The notes under the pieces were generated by a model. The model was not told the DNA's origin, did no database searches, and worked only from the letters and a program-made list of their open reading frames with translations. Position numbers and translations under genes: made by a program. A stretch of DNA of 64,000 nucleotides, taken from NCBI RefSeq assembly GCF_043641665.1, contig NC_092191.1:23151581-23215580 (forward strand). The letters run 5' to 3'. Every line of letters begins with the position of its first letter. Position 1 is the stretch's first letter. Source of the stretch: Enoplosus armatus (Eukaryota > Chordata > Actinopteri > Centrarchiformes > Enoplosidae). Shown piece after piece: positions 49,454 to 63,755 of this stretch.

Positions 49454-51065
49454 AATCACAAATTTAACCGCAGGAAGCTTCAGCCCTGCCCTCCTCAGCT
49501 GTCCATGTTTATATTTAGTGCTGCAGGGAGAAAGATGGAGCTGCGGTGTAGGTTTACTGTGAAACCCAACCTGCTTGGCTATTTTATGGTTTGGCCCATA
49601 TTTTTCCCCTCAGTGGTCTCTGTGCAGGTAGGTACTGTATCAGAGACTGCCTCCCTCTGTGTTCCTGGCATGGGGGCTGTTGCAGGGCTTTTGCTATAGA
49701 GCCTGAACCCATAATCAGCCACAGCAATCTTAATCGCCATCTGTCAGCTCGTTGTTATGGTCACTCCAGATGTTGCTGGTGCCTACACTCGTAGGGTCTA
49801 CATGAAAAGAAAAAAAAAATCTACCCATGCTTACCCAGCGTTTCTTCATACTGGATCTTCATCGGGATCAGAAACACTGACCTCAAGTCTCTGCTGTCAG
49901 ACTGGAATCAAAGCAGTGATGCTGTCTAATGTTTAATTCATACAATTTCAATTCCTATGAATGTCCCTTATGTATAACAAACGCCCACAAAAACTGAAAG
50001 TAAAACATTTCATTAAAATAAGTGCTCAGAAACATAGTATGTAATGTGGGAGTGCCCTAATGTGAACAACTTGTGGTCCTAGATGGGTATGTTCTTATTG
50101 TTGAGTTTGAGTCACTATGCCGTAGAAGAGAATGTGGTCATCAGGTACTACATCAGCAAAGAGCAGGATAATCTGAACATTTGGGCTCCGTTAACCAATG
50201 CTTATTAAGATATATGCACACTGTAACATTGGAACGGTCAGTGGCCTAGGTAAACCATCTCAACTAAGATGGTAAACGTGGTAACATCACACTCGCATGT
50301 TGGCATTGTGAGCAAGATCAGCCGCACCTGACTCCAGGCCAATGACCTGGACGCTGCAGGGACCATCATTGAACAGGGACAGGGGCAACCATCTCCCACC
50401 ACATCAGACCATCTGTTATCATGTGACCGAAGTTCCATACTTCCCATGATGCCAACTGAGCGTATTTCCATTTGCTAAAGTGGTCCCTGAGTTAAGATTA
50501 TCTTGTGGAGTCACTATTTTCCAAGGTCAAGAATGAACCTTCATACTTTATTCTAATACTATTTAGTGCACAGTGTCAGTTATGTTTAGACTTTTCGCAC
50601 TTATGGAATCGATGTATTCGTGTTATTCAGCATGAAACAGGACTGAAACTTCTGAGAGCTTCAAAGATTGAAAGACCCAGGATGTACATGTTATCCATCG
50701 AATACAAGTTGGAGTACTATTTTACTATACTATTTTAAGGGTGTGCCAACAACAGGACAGGAGGCATCATAGACAGATTTCCTCCTCCGCACAGCTTCCG
50801 CTCTGAACAGCAGAACAGTTTCTTCTCTATTTAGGGTGGGAGGCAGATATCAAAAAGTCTGCACCACTGTCTGTAATATCCCCTTCCAGCTAGGATAACC
50901 TTGTTTTCTTCCTTGAACTTTATTCTTTGACTTATCAGGGCATCTTCTGCTTTCCTTCTCAAAACATGTTTTCAATGTATGGATATCAAGAACTGGGACA
51001 ATGAAAATGTACTTCAGACAAAGAGACTGCGAGAGAGATGACATCCCGAATTAATGCTTTGGCAG

Positions 51066-51087
51066 ACACACACACACACGCACACAC
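51066..51087. repeat. (CA)n microsatellite
   Basis: CA run with one G interruption. Confidence 0.85.
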
Positions 51088-51269
51088 CTTTCTGACTCCT
51101 TTTCATTTTTTTGAATGTGCTCATGTGCGCGCAAAAAAAAACAAGAAGAAAAAAAAAATGAGTGGAAAATCCATGACATTGTCCCCAAACTGTAAACTGG
51201 TTCAGCCTCCCATTACCCCTTACAAACCCCACAACCCTCAACATATTAATAGAGAAATTGACTGTCATT

Positions 51270-51420
51270 AGTGTGGACAGTATTCAAGTAAGATCTCATT
51301 CACCCATTCACACACCGCCGTCACTGCCATATTGTCTCCGATGGGAGCAACTTAGGGTTCAGTGTCTTGCTCAAGGACACTTAAGTTTCACTCGCTCTTC
51401 CAACATTAAGCTAGTAGTGT
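51270..51420. repeat. Dispersed short repeat
   Basis: CATTCACCCATTCACACACC, CGATGGGAGCAACTTAGGGT and CAGTGTCTTGCTCAAGGACA are words of a fish repeat usually found in many copies; distantly like the element at 9.85 kb read backwards. Confidence 0.5.
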
Positions 51421-53283
51421 ACAGTGTTGATCAATGTGTTTATGTTCTATCTCTGCTCGTCAAGCAAGGCTAGCACTCCAAATGGCTCTGGACAACCGCC
51501 TGCACCATCGGGGGAGGTGGACACTCGGAGGGACTGAAGTCAATGTTACCGCTTTCAGCGTCGGCCGGTAAACAAAAATGCCACTTCGGGTCGTGCAAGT
51601 GAAACACAACCCATGTGAATGTGCAAATGGTAGTTGCATATACGTTTCTATTAATCAATGGGTGCAAACAGTCGGGAGGAAAGATGGAAGGAAAGGTGGA
51701 GCAACAATCTGACAAAGCTATAAGGGGGGGAGGGGTTTTAGCGGTTATAACTAACAATTGTAACTGCGAGGGTGGCGACATCTGGGTTTGATTGCCTATT
51801 TTCTTTCTGTAAAGGGGTCGTTGTCCATGGTAATGCAGGGTGTCAAAGTGCGATTTCAAAGGTACCCCTGTGGAGATTCTGACCACCAGTAGCGCTATGG
51901 AGCGATGCTGCGCATGAACGCATGCACAGGTACTAGCATGGTTTAAAATGTAAAAACAAATTGGCTTTGCAAATGTTTCGTGAGGGAAGAAATGCTTTCA
52001 ACACATTTAAACCTCAATCCATTTTGGCGAGAGCCTTCTTAAGCCTTCTTCTCCAGCCTTTTCCAACATTTGAAGACCTGGAAATGATAGAATTCACCGC
52101 TTTTCCAGAACCCTGGATAAACATGTAAACTTCTTCTTTTTTTAATGGAATGGGGCCGTTGAATGAGGTTGTACGCTGTTGCGTTAAATAAATGTCTATG
52201 TCGAGTAATTGTATCCATGCTGGAGTGTAGCAGACACTCTGAAAGCCTCTAATTACAGCTGAGCACTTGCTCTGTTGACTCAGGTGTGGTTCGTCTTGTT
52301 AATGACCATTGCAGGAGTTTGTGGGTGGTAATTTTAGCCGCGGCCGGTCGATTCATTTGTCTACATGAATGATAGCTTAAGTGCATCTCTGACAAACGTG
52401 GCTCTTCTAAAGATAAAGTTATGAGCCAAATGGAATCCAAATCAAGTGATGAATACCGTTAAATAGAAAAGGTCTCATGTTATAGTGAGAACGTTTCTCT
52501 CCTGACCTCTTCCCTGCAGCAGTTAAGAAGTCCTGGGAAACAGACCCCGTCCTTCTGGTGGGACAGGTACACAGGGAATCACTTCTTCCACTCTCATGCC
52601 CCCAGGCAGGTCACATGAATTCATTTCAGCGTGAGTCAGGCTTGATCAGCTGCCACTGTGTTGGCTGAGCTCTGAGGAGGGTTGACATTTGATGGCCAGC
52701 ACCTGATGAGCCATGATGATAATGATGTTACCAGCAAAATCCGTCCGTGGATCTCCAAGAAAATGCAGCTGACACCGGTGGGCTAAGTCAAAGCACACAA
52801 TGTTAAAATGGCATTTACATCATTCAGTGCCGTGGATTAGAATTACGTTAAGTTAAGAATTAATTAATTATGTGTTTATTATCAACTGAACCACAACTTC
52901 AGGGGGCAACACAGCACATGTAATCATATAAGGTACAATTACAGTGGAATGCGGTTTAATGCGAGATTCCTGTTTCGACCATCATTTCTATCAGTAATAA
53001 TAATAATAATAACGTTGTGCTTAACTTAACAGCTGAGATCTGGGAACACAATAAGAGAAGGCTTTTAATGACCTCCGAGGGGAAACTCGCGAGGACAGGC
53101 TAAGACATGAGAAAACAATGCGACAAGAACCACTGAATGAAATAAATAAAATACGATAATAAATGAAAGAAATCAGAGAGGTGACCAAAAAAAAGCGCTG
53201 TGACATATAGGTTGCAATGCCTTAGACTATTTATTTGTGCCAAAAAACGTCCAGTAGAACTATATATAGTATGAACAATAAGT

Positions 53284-53286
<3 letters not shown>

Positions 53287-53336
<50 letters not shown>
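53287..53336. repeat. (AT)n microsatellite, 50 bp
   Basis: About 25 uninterrupted AT units inside a wider TATA-rich stretch to about 53.45 kb. Confidence 0.95.
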
Positions 53337-53337
<1 letters not shown>

Positions 53338-56300
53338 AGTATATAATGTTTTATATACCATATGAACTATAGAGTAATGAAACAGTTTTATGAAGTATAT
53401 ACAGTATATTAGAAACGGATGAGAATACTATTTATATACTGTGTGACAGTAAATAAGCTGGCCTGAGTGGCGTCTGACACCTGCACAGGAACAACAGATG
53501 GCAGACAGATGACAACCACATCTGACTCATTGTTGCATTGTCTCTGACAGGTGCATTTAATACAAATTCAATGGAAAACAAGACAAACAAACAGCCGTTG
53601 CCACGTTAAAAAAAAAAAAGCTGAAAAAGTTTAAAGTGTGTCTCAGACACTGCGATCCTACGCAGTGTGCAGATGAGAAACGCCAGCAGAGAAGGACGCC
53701 GCCTGAGAGGAAGCCAACGCCTACCATAGTATCCTTGAACTGACCATGTGAAATAATCATCTTATTGTCCTCAAACAGAAGAGCAGCTGCCGCACAAAAA
53801 GCCTCATGTCTCCAAACTGTCACAATATCAGTAGACCGAAAAAAAGAAAAAAAAAAAACCTGCGCGTGACGCACTGACAGACAAAAAAAGTCCTTGGTGT
53901 AACAAAAGCAGTGTGCCTGTGTTGATAATGGGGATATCCTGCCGATATAGACACCACAAGCACCTTTCACTTCAGGTCAGATCACCTTCTATTTAAAGTC
54001 CAGCATCGACCGTCCAGAGGTGGAGTCAGCGGCTACAAGCTATGCTATTTCCCTTGAAAGTAAAAAAATACTTATTTATACCCGGCAATTTTCAGTAAAT
54101 GTTCCTCCCTTCATCTCTCTGCCTATAATCTGTCATCCCGACACATCCTGAACTCCTGACACAGGCTTTCTATGGACTATTTTGGCTGATCTTGATCTTG
54201 ATTTAGTATTAGTCTTGGTCTTTCGACAAAAATGTAGATTACTTTCAGTCACGTTTTAGTCATTTCGTTATTGTTTAGTTTAGTCTGGTTTTAGTCAACA
54301 AAAGACATTTTTGTCTCACGTCTCATGTTCATTATGCATATTTAATTTCAACGACGTGCTAAAACAAAATGCTACTTGCACAGGAATATAACAATACTCG
54401 GCAAGTACTTTTACTTTTAGATATATTTTGTTTGACATTTTGAATTCAGGACTTGGATTTGTAATGGCGTGTTTTCCTATCGTGGTATTACTACTTTTAT
54501 TTAAGTGAAAGATCTCAATACTTCTTTCATAACTGGACTTATGGACAGCAAGTAACTGAGCTCACACATACATACATATTAAAGATGTGCATAGACTTAA
54601 TAATCACACTACGAATCATAATAGATCGCAATTGATTTAAACTAATCTGCCTCTTGATTTGTTTTAGGGGGTTTCGTCAACTTATTTGGAACTAACGAAA
54701 CGCCAGATGTAGACAATTTGATGAAGCTGGAAACTGTGTAAATAGCTAGTTAAGTGTGCCTTGAGTTACGATTGTATAGACAAAAAACACGTTTTCAAAT
54801 GTATTCATTTATGCGGGCTAACAGTAACATTTTTCAAACGGCAGGAGTGTGTTCCTATAAGTTACAAAGACTCCTGCATGGTGCAGTAAATACAAAGCAT
54901 CTAATGTATTTAGCACCTACCCAGGGAAAGAATAAATCAGTTCCTATTGTTGACCATCAAGGGTGTTGTAAAACAGCTGCCGGACAGCCCAAAACCCCAA
55001 AGTAAGCAATCTGGAACTGACTCTTCAAATATTATTTCACATCCTTTGCTATAGAGCGCTTTGTGACTGTTGTTAGATTTACAGTTATTCCTCTATGAGG
55101 TGCTGTAAAACTTTGTTTTCTGAGGCATTTCATGGGCCGCACAGCTCATGTCCACCCAAAGCTTCCAGTCACAGCATTCGTCAAAGGACGCAACTGAATC
55201 AAGTCGCTCTGAGTCTCCCAGAAAGCACGTAGGCAGAGAGGCGTAGTGATGGCTGGTCTGCTTTGGTTCCAAAAATATTACTTTTACACCAAAAGTGTAA
55301 CTTTTAACACTCAGTGATGAGTAGAGCTCCCAGCAGTTGGACTGGGATAAAAGAAATTTTGGCTTATTTGAGGGTAGGGGGTAGATGGCAGTGATGGTGT
55401 TGTTCTTTGATGATGATGGTGACGATGAAGATGATGGTGATGACGGTTGTGACAGTGTTTCATGACGCTGCCAACCTTGGCTAACCGTGCTGATGTTGTT
55501 TTGTACAATGACGTTGTCGGCTATGTTGTTTTTTGCAGCCCCACTTTTGTGATTTAAGACAGCTGGATTTTTTCCCCCCCATGTGTGGCTTTAAATAACA
55601 CAGACCTAATACTGTGAACCCAAGATCCCACCATGATGGGATGGCATAATCAGGGCGGAACACTTGTAACATTACCTATCCGTTCATAAAGAGGGTTCAG
55701 TTCATCAGCGCAGTTAAAGACTTGACTCTGTCTCTCTAAAGTTAAAGGGGGGGGACAGCCACAGGTCTTCCCTTCTCAGAGAGAACTAAGCGGAAATATG
55801 TGTGCTATTGACCTGAGGGCCTCCCAATTCTTCAGGGCTTCTTAAGCCTAACAAATTGCTTCCTGGTCATGGTCACAGTTCACATGATCATCACTGACGC
55901 GCGAGGGGGGGCTGCAGTACAGCCATCAGTCATGGGAAAAAATCTGATATGCGCCATGTTACGCTTTTCAACTGAGCGCAAAGACAGCATGTGCAAGATA
56001 GAACGCTAGCACAGACTGAAGAGGCGACAGGTACAGGAAGAGCTCGACTGTCTCAGCCGGAGCATTGTAAATGCTATTGCAGTATGTCCATGCAGTGGGA
56101 CTGGCCGCCTAAAGACGGGATCACAAATTACCTGGTGCTACAACAAAACCAGGGAGAGTATCTTTAAGTTACCCACAAATAGTTATAATTCAGTGGGTTG
56201 TGTTGATTTTTTTCCCCATGTGTCCACCAGAGCTTCATCTTAATAGCTAAGAATACTAGAATATAAATTATATTTCAAATGAGTTGATTAATATCCATCA

Positions 56301-56689
56301 CAGAGACCAGGAGGTTTAAAATCTCAAACGGATTCATTTCACAGTGACATGGAACAGAGAAAAATCAGCAAATCTTCACCTTTGAGGAGCTGGACCCAAA
56401 TTCATTTTTACTTGACAGAGTTACAAAAAAAAAAACTATTTTCTATTCCATTTGACATTTTTTTTAAAGCCACACTGCTAATGACAACAGTCTGCCCCGT
56501 TGTCTGCTACTCAACGTACTGTATAGTGAGCAAAATTAAAAAAGTGCTGAGACATGCCATCCTCGTGACCCCTGAAATAGAAGTTCCCAAGATGTAACTA
56601 CAGTTCTACGAGCGCACTCATTAGAACTGGCCTTGCTGGGATTTCATTACTCGTCATTGCAAGCGCTGTTTAAACGCAGGGCTGATTTC

Positions 56690-57110
56690 AGTCTCAGTGT
56701 ACTTTGAGCAGTGCTTTGAGCTAAACGCTAATGTCAGCATGCTAAAGTTGCTCATAATGGCCAGTGCTAGCATTCGGCTGTTTAGGAGGTAATATTTACC
56801 ATGGTCACTATCTTGTCATTATTAAGATTATTAATAATGTCATTGGAATATCATTCATTTTGCAGGTATTTAGTTATAAATCAAGAGTATTGGACAAATT
56901 AAAATTCTGATCTGATGATGGCGCCATATGAGCCAGGAGATCACCAAAAACATGAATGTAATGACAATCTATCCAATGCTTGTTGAGACTTATGTTGACC
57001 CTGAATGAAAAGTCACGGGACCCCACAATTCTATAGAATTCATCCTCTGGGGACCATGAATGCCTGCGAAAGTTGTTGAGATATTTCAGTCTGGACCAAA
57101 GTGGTGGGAA
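56690..57110. repeat. Long copy of the GCTAACAT / GGATGGATT dispersed repeat
   Basis: Contains in order AAACGCTAATGTCAGCATGC, TAGGAGGTAATATTTACCAT, TTTGCAGGTATTTAGTTATA, AGAGTATTGGACAAATTAAA, CTGATGATGGCGCCATATGA, ATCCTCTGGGGACCATGAAT and GTTGTTGAGATATTTCAGTC. This is the most complete copy in the window. Confidence 0.65.
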
Positions 57111-58344
57111 AGATGACCGATTCACATTCGACTCACATTGTCTTCCACAGAGCCTCACTGTTAGTGCGGTTAAAAAATGGACTAAAACGTGATCAAATAT
57201 CAGATATCAGATTTGATGAAAATACTATATTAGCAAAAAGTGTGCCTCACCTGAAGTATAAGTGCTTGGGCCAAACAGAATACTAGGATCTTGCTGTAAG
57301 TACTCATTAGTGTCACACTGAGTAAACCATGAGGGCATGTCAAAATGAGGGAGTGGACTTTGCCAAAGACAACAGGAAGTAATCTCATCATAAGGGTTAC
57401 ACTTAGCATCATATGTTAATGCAAGTTAACACATTAGAACAACCGCGATTATTAGTTATAAATGACTCATTGGAAAGCTCAGCCATGTTAAGTGTGTCAT
57501 TTAGTGTTTTAACCACAGAAACAAACCAAGGGCTAACCAGATTCATCGCATCATGTTGTTTTGATAAACTAGAATGTTATTAGACTAGCCATTATCAGAG
57601 GCCACTTAGCTGGAAAACATGGGGGTTTTTTTATATCTGTTCTTGTGCAAGATCATCATGCTTTTACATGGCAAGTTATTGCTTCTTAGCAGGTAGCCTG
57701 GGTCAGGTGTTACATTGAAAGGATGGGCCTAGCAATGCCAATCAATGGCATTACGGCTGCACACGTCTTTGTCTTTTAAGATGCAGCAACCAGGAGTGTA
57801 AAGACTTGTATGACCTCGCATGATAACAGGCGCAAGAAACAAGAAACATGTTTTTTTTTTTATTACATGAAGCATGCAACAGCTATCAGACCCTTTCCAA
57901 AATAGGGTCTACTTGTTAGCATCTAATTTTGTCCTAAATTTTGCAGCTTCTTTGACCATTCCGTAACATTTCAAGGACCTAACACTACCTAACCTTTCAC
58001 TGACCCTCAGCTCCTGCCTTTTCTCTGACTTTCAACAACACTTCTGAGTACCATCAGACACGGGACTGAAGGTGATAGGCCAGGGATACTGCAGCTCCCA
58101 TGACAAAGGAAGTGTAGTTTTCTTGCCAGGAAATTGTTCTTTGGAGCACCCCCATCCCCCCATGCTACTCTGGCAGACGGGCCTACTTCCTGTCCCCTCA
58201 AAATACAGTAATGTGGCTTAGCGAGCTGGTCTATCAGTCAGTCAGACCATCAGTCAGTAGCCCCCCCACCCACCCCGGCTGCATCATCTGGCAGCTATCA
58301 GAAAAAATTAGAAGACCAAATGCTCCAAGTTCTGTGGTGCTGCA

Positions 58345-58369
58345 GTGTGTGTGTGTGTGTGTGTGTGTT
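58345..58369. repeat. (GT)n microsatellite
   Basis: About 12 GT units. Confidence 0.9.
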
Positions 58370-59497
58370 CGCTATCCCATACAACCACAGAACAAAACCT
58401 AAAGTGCAGAAACAGGAAGCTGGATTTAAAGGGGTTGGAGAGAGACTTGTACCCTCAAGGGTTTAAATACAGCCCCAGCAGATGAGGAAGGGCGAGGGGG
58501 GGGGGGGGGGGTAGGAAGTAAAAAGCCCTCATTCACCAAATATTCCTTTCTTCCGTTCACCTGCTCTGCTACACGCTCTCCTCTGTGTCATCTTGGACCT
58601 TTCCCGAGAGCACGACAAAGGAAGCCAGCAACTGACAGCAGTCCGTGTGGATGTGCAATGTGAAACAATAACAACCAAAGAGTTGTTTTGAAGCATTCGG
58701 CAGGCAGAGAGCATGTGGTTATAAAGCGCCCTGAGCCATTAAATACGGAAAAACCGGCCACAAGTACAAATAATGAACCTTGAACCTTGATGTAAGGGTC
58801 AGGGACAGTCTCAGAACTACAGCATGGACCTCAGTGTCCTGCTGGTGGCTCAGTCAGTAAAAACTGACTGTGTTGTGCAGCCGGTCCTTCTTCAAACAAA
58901 CAGACATTCTGGTGAAGTTTCTAATGTCCCCAATGTCAGGCTGAATTGTGAAAATGCCTGCAAAAAGATGCACTATACATCTTCCATCTGATGGAATGGT
59001 AATGGTAAGTAAGAGGGGGGGGAGGGACTAATTGTTAAGGGATTAAAAGACAGAACAAGCCTTTGGTAGGTTATCCCACTGATAATGATAAGTATAGGAA
59101 CATATAGAAGCCACCAAAATCTTGTTGTTACGCCTAACTAGCAGGGTAAAAGCAAAGTAGCCCCTGGTTCAACGCAGTAAACTTGGGTGAAGTTCTCAAA
59201 AGTATGACCCACAAGTATGTTTCCAAACTGTACACATAACACCTTTGAGGTTCAATACGTTTCACTTTCAAGAGGCAAAAACTTAACATACTCGCACTAC
59301 ATGCTCACACTGCCCGTAAGAACATCTATCTAATCTAATGTTGAGATCTAAGAAGGACTGTGATGCAGAATCATCGACTAAATTGCTTTTTCTCCCCATA
59401 TAGTTCTTGTCCTTGTCATGAGAGGGCCTTGTTTACTGTAAGCTACGGCAATTAGCGTCTTCTTGCAGCAGGAAAGAAAACATCAGGGCATAAATTA

Positions 59498-59962
59498 CAC
59501 TGGGGAACACAATTTTTGTTGAGTTAGGTCTGACAACTGTTTTTAACAAATTTTTGGGTGCGGAATCCAAAACTGATCTCAGTTTTTCTCTATCACGTCA
59601 AGTTTTTGAACTATAGGATCCCCGTTTTCTTAAAAAATATGAAAAATACTGTACTTAACAGATATGTGTGTGATAGTACTGACCTATTGGGAGCTGCACA
59701 CACCTCTCACCGCACTGTCTCAATTGTGACTGCACAAACAAGTTGCCACGTAGCTGTAGATGAGTCCAATCGTAATCAGCTGGCAAGTCTTACTACAGCT
59801 AATCAGTGGAGTTTTGCTTATCTGGAGGGTAAGCTGTGGAGAAAAAACTTGACGTGCTAGAAAAAAACTGACTGCAATTTTGGAATCAGCATGCCAATTT
59901 TAGTTTTAATCAGCATACAAATCTAACTCAACAGAATCTTTTTTTCAAATTGTTCCCCAGTG
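59498..59962. mobile_element. 465-bp MITE with long terminal inverted repeats (PIF/Harbinger-like)
   Basis: Ends are CACTGGGGAACA and its reverse complement TGTTCCCCAGTG, flanked on both sides by TTA (59495-59497 and 59963-59965), a 3-bp TWA-type duplication typical of PIF/Harbinger elements. The inverted arms are long: GTTGAGTTAG, GAATCCAAAA, CAGTTTTTCT and CACGTCAAGTTTTT in the left arm (to about 59607) recur inverted in the right arm (from about 59842). The 235-bp centre has no transposase. The whole element could fold as one hairpin. Confidence 0.78.
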
Positions 59963-61865
59963 TTATAGCCATGGACACGACGATTTTTTTTTTTAAACTA
60001 TGGCCCCCTTTCATGGTGATTTTTCATGGTGATACATAAACTAATAATATGAAGTGATATAGACAAAATCTCAATGAAAGTCAGTTGTTTAATGTTTATT
60101 TTACTGCAAAATTGCTTGTATTTCTGTCCTGTTTAAAAGGTAAAATTAGCTTACATTTTAAGTTTTCATGGACAAAAAAACATGGATACTGGACAGCATG
60201 TATTTATTGTTTATAAAAGTATATAAAGGCTTTAAGCCATGTAACTTTCACTCTACAGTTTGATTTCCTTTTGGTTAGAACATGTTCAGCTGTCTCAGAA
60301 CCATGTTGGGGGCTGAGATGTATCAGAATTTCTTTTGAGGCTCTGTATACGGTGACAAATCTTTCCATATCTCCTCTGACAGTCACTATATCTGACTATA
60401 TCTGACACCCCGGGGTGCACTCGTTTTGGGGTACACAGTATATAAACAGCACAACAATGTGAACTTCTCTGAGACGGATACTGAGGTAAAATAAAGAATG
60501 AGAAAGAGTGAAAGAGATAACCAGCGACACACAGATCAAGTAGTTCAAGTAATGAATTGTGGCATTAGGGGAACCAAAGACTTTAAATGAGTAAACTGAG
60601 GGGTAGAAACACAAAAGAAAGGCAGACATGTCCATTAAACCTTCCATTGAGAGGCTTGACAATGACCACTCTCCTCTCCTTTCCTTTCCCTTCCCTTCCA
60701 CTCCCACCGGTGATCGTCTCCCCCTGATTCCCCAACCTGCAAAGTCCATCAGGACCCAAGAGGAGGGAACCCAGTCGCACACATACCACTGCCCCTGAAA
60801 AACAATCCACGTGAATAAAAGAGAGACAGCTGCTCAGGAGCAGGGAACGTAACCTGAAGAGCCTGGACGGCGCCATAAAAGAAAGGAGAGGTGGGGGTGG
60901 TTCCTGAGGTACGCTTAATCCCTCCCCGGGAAAGGACTTCCTGCGCATTTTATAGACTAACTGAAATTGTCACCCTCATCCCTAAATCTGCCATATGCAC
61001 TCCAACCTGGGAATGATTAAAAAGAAATGGAAGAACTTCCTCCACACTTTGGTTGAACAATGAAAACATTCAAACCACCAGGTTGTGGGTCAAAAAAATC
61101 AACACAAAAAGCTCCATTTATGGCAAATAACCAGAAAGACTCATCAATATTTCTATTGTTTTTAATGACCCCCGTAAGCTTTTGTTAAGGACAACCTAAA
61201 TTAAAGGTACTACTTCATCAGCTGACGTTACGAAGCAACCTACACCATGCTGCATAGCTACGTCACAGCTAGCTGGCTAACCTTAGTGTTACCTTAGCTC
61301 AGGTTAAAGTTAGCGAGTCGTCCACCCCTGCTTTACATCGCTTGTCCAGAGTCCTTTACATAGAAATCAGTCCACAGGCTGTTATAGGCAACAGAGAAAG
61401 TCCGAAAGGGTCTCATTACAATCCATTCACACATTGGCAATAAAAAGCGATTCATATGTGTAAATTGTCACATATTGTTACATATCGTACCTTTCAATCA
61501 GGCGAAAATGTCCCTTCACCAAACGTAAGGTATTTAGCAAGTACTGGCCAGTTTGCAAAGACAGAGGATAAATCTTATCTATTGCCTTTGTTGACCCCTC
61601 ACCTTTCCTTTGATTCCACCATCAGGCGTCAGGCTAAAATGACCACACATACACTGTTAACACTATAATCTAATTGGCAGATTCCATTAATGTTACTAAG
61701 CATGAAAGTTGGTATAGTGTAGATATTCATGGTCCCCAAAGGATGATCCCACAACGTTACAGAGTCATGAAACCAAAATTCTGGTCCAAAACAATCTGTA
61801 TTGAAAACAAAGTGCTGGATTTCCATGCAATTTGCTTTGGATATTTATGGTGACGAGGAGATGGA

Positions 61866-61885
61866 CCCCCCCCCCCCCCCCCCCC
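61866..61885. repeat. Poly-C tract
   Basis: About 20 consecutive C residues; the length is likely unreliable in sequencing. Confidence 0.9.
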
Positions 61886-63659
61886 ATGCGGCTCAGCCTT
61901 GACCTGCTGTTCGGTTCTTGGTGTGGCCACATCCATCATGGCAGTTGTTCTTGTGTCAATGGCAGAGGTCTGCTGCTTAATGGTCTTTGTGGAAGGGAGG
62001 TGTGACCCTCACGACATCGCTGAACCTTGACCTTCCTTGACTTTTGCTCACTGACACAAGCGGCTTGATGCACAGTCAGAAGTTAAACTGCATGCTCTGT
62101 TTTTAGTTTGGCCACAGGACATATTCAGGAGGTAGGAGACACATCCTGCTCACCATGACAGCAATTTGAAACCGCCTTCCCATCGTTACCACCACATGTA
62201 AACGTCCATTCTGGTGTGTCAGAGATTTGCTTCTCAAGGCATTTGCAACTGGTAGAGTATAATATACGGACAAATATCTGTAAAACACTCAAACCTCCCA
62301 GTTTTCAACATTCACTACCTAATTGTCCCGGCTTTCACCACAATTAAAATAAAAGTACAATCAATCAATGTGTTGTCGTCAATGCTGTTGCTAGGCTCTG
62401 AATCACAGCCAAGCGTCATGGCAGCACGTGTCAGTGTGCTAACGTTTAGCTGTCGTGCCGAAGGGAAAGTCGGTCTTTTCTGACCAGCTCCAGGAGGCTT
62501 TACTCCTTCCACCGTCAAGTACTCGGCAACGAAAATGCTGCGTTCAAGGCGTCCATGGTGCTGAAAGGTGTGCGCTCGGTGGGTGTGCTAAGCGCTGAAA
62601 TAATTGTCCCCCATAGCGCAGGCGCAAACACCTCAGGGTGCTGGTTTGGAGGTTTGAAAGTACGGTCACCCTTGTGTAATGTGTGTTGAAACACCCATGC
62701 AGTTAGTTAAAATCACATTAGGCTATGGTAACTTGGAATGGGCATTTTGTCATTATTTTTGGACTAAATGATTAATATTAAAAAATAACAATGTGGATTC
62801 ATTCATAATGAGAATAATCATTATGCAGATGTCGGTTGCAAGAAAAAGGCAGTAGAATGCCTCTAGTATCTGCATTACTCCAGGGCTCTCGCTGACATAA
62901 GTGGCAGTTGTGTCCACGTGACGCCCATTTGAACATGCACCTGTTTTTAAATACACTGTGGACTAATCCATTCCTCATGCAGCCAGCGTTAGCGGACGGC
63001 TGGCTAATTGTGGGTGTAGCCGCTGGCACTGGCTCAGAGAGAGCGCTGTGTTTGATGAGGGCCAGCTCTGTTAGAATAAGCAAGAGGCGCCCAATCAGTG
63101 ACTTTAAAGTAAACACCAGCGCTCATGCAGTGTTGTTATGATGGGCATCAGCTGTGCAGTGCTGCAGCCGGCCCGACGCGGCTCACACACAAATGCGCAC
63201 AAGTGCTTCGCTGCTGGACGTGAATGCCGAATGACTCAACTGTGAGAGCTCTGGAGTGCCTTGGACTTTTTCCAGGCTTGCCCCTGCCTGCTCCAGGCAT
63301 CACAGTTTGAAACGCTTGATGTCACTGCGCTAAAAAAACGTTTTTGAGTGATACAAAATGCCAAAATGGAGAGGGTGTAAGCTTTGGACTGAGCAAGCAA
63401 AGAAACCACGCTGCTTTCTACAATCTACCTGGTTCATTTTATGTCTTCCAAACACCTCATTCTCACTCTGTCTTCACTTTAAAACTTCTTCTCTTCGTAC
63501 AAATCTATCGCTACGTCGCCCGCAGCTCTTGGCTGACACATTTTAAGCAGCGCTTTATTTGTTCCGTGGCAAGTTGCTGTGAGTTGCAAGGGCATTGGTA
63601 TCAGTCGTACGCTTACCTTTAGGGCATATCTGCAAAGGTAAAACAACAAAGAAACACTA

Positions 63660-63755
63660 GTTTAGTACTAGTACTAGAATATTTTAGTAGAAGTAGAAGT
63701 ACTGTTACTTTAGAGACATTTTACTCAAGTAAAATTACTTATTACTCCTCAGTAT
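63660..63755. repeat. Fragment of the AAGTAC-rich hAT-like family
   Basis: GTAGAAGTACTGTTACTTTA and TTTACTCAAGTAAAATTACT resemble internal words of the family at 28.96-32.20 kb. Confidence 0.4.

Larger units (their letters stand above)
49460..56690. other. Intergenic stretch without a recognised gene
   Basis: Holds microsatellites, a short dispersed repeat at 51.3 kb, hAT-like AAGTAC words near 54.4-54.5 kb and a GATG-rich patch at 55.39-55.45 kb. The longest frame (53970 down to 53557, 137 codons) is Phe/Cys-rich, crosses A/T runs and matches nothing known to me. Confidence 0.5.

Noticed and set aside
53557..53970. 137-codon minus-strand frame
   Set aside because: Phe/Cys-rich, spans A and T homopolymers, no known motif, no splice or promoter support.
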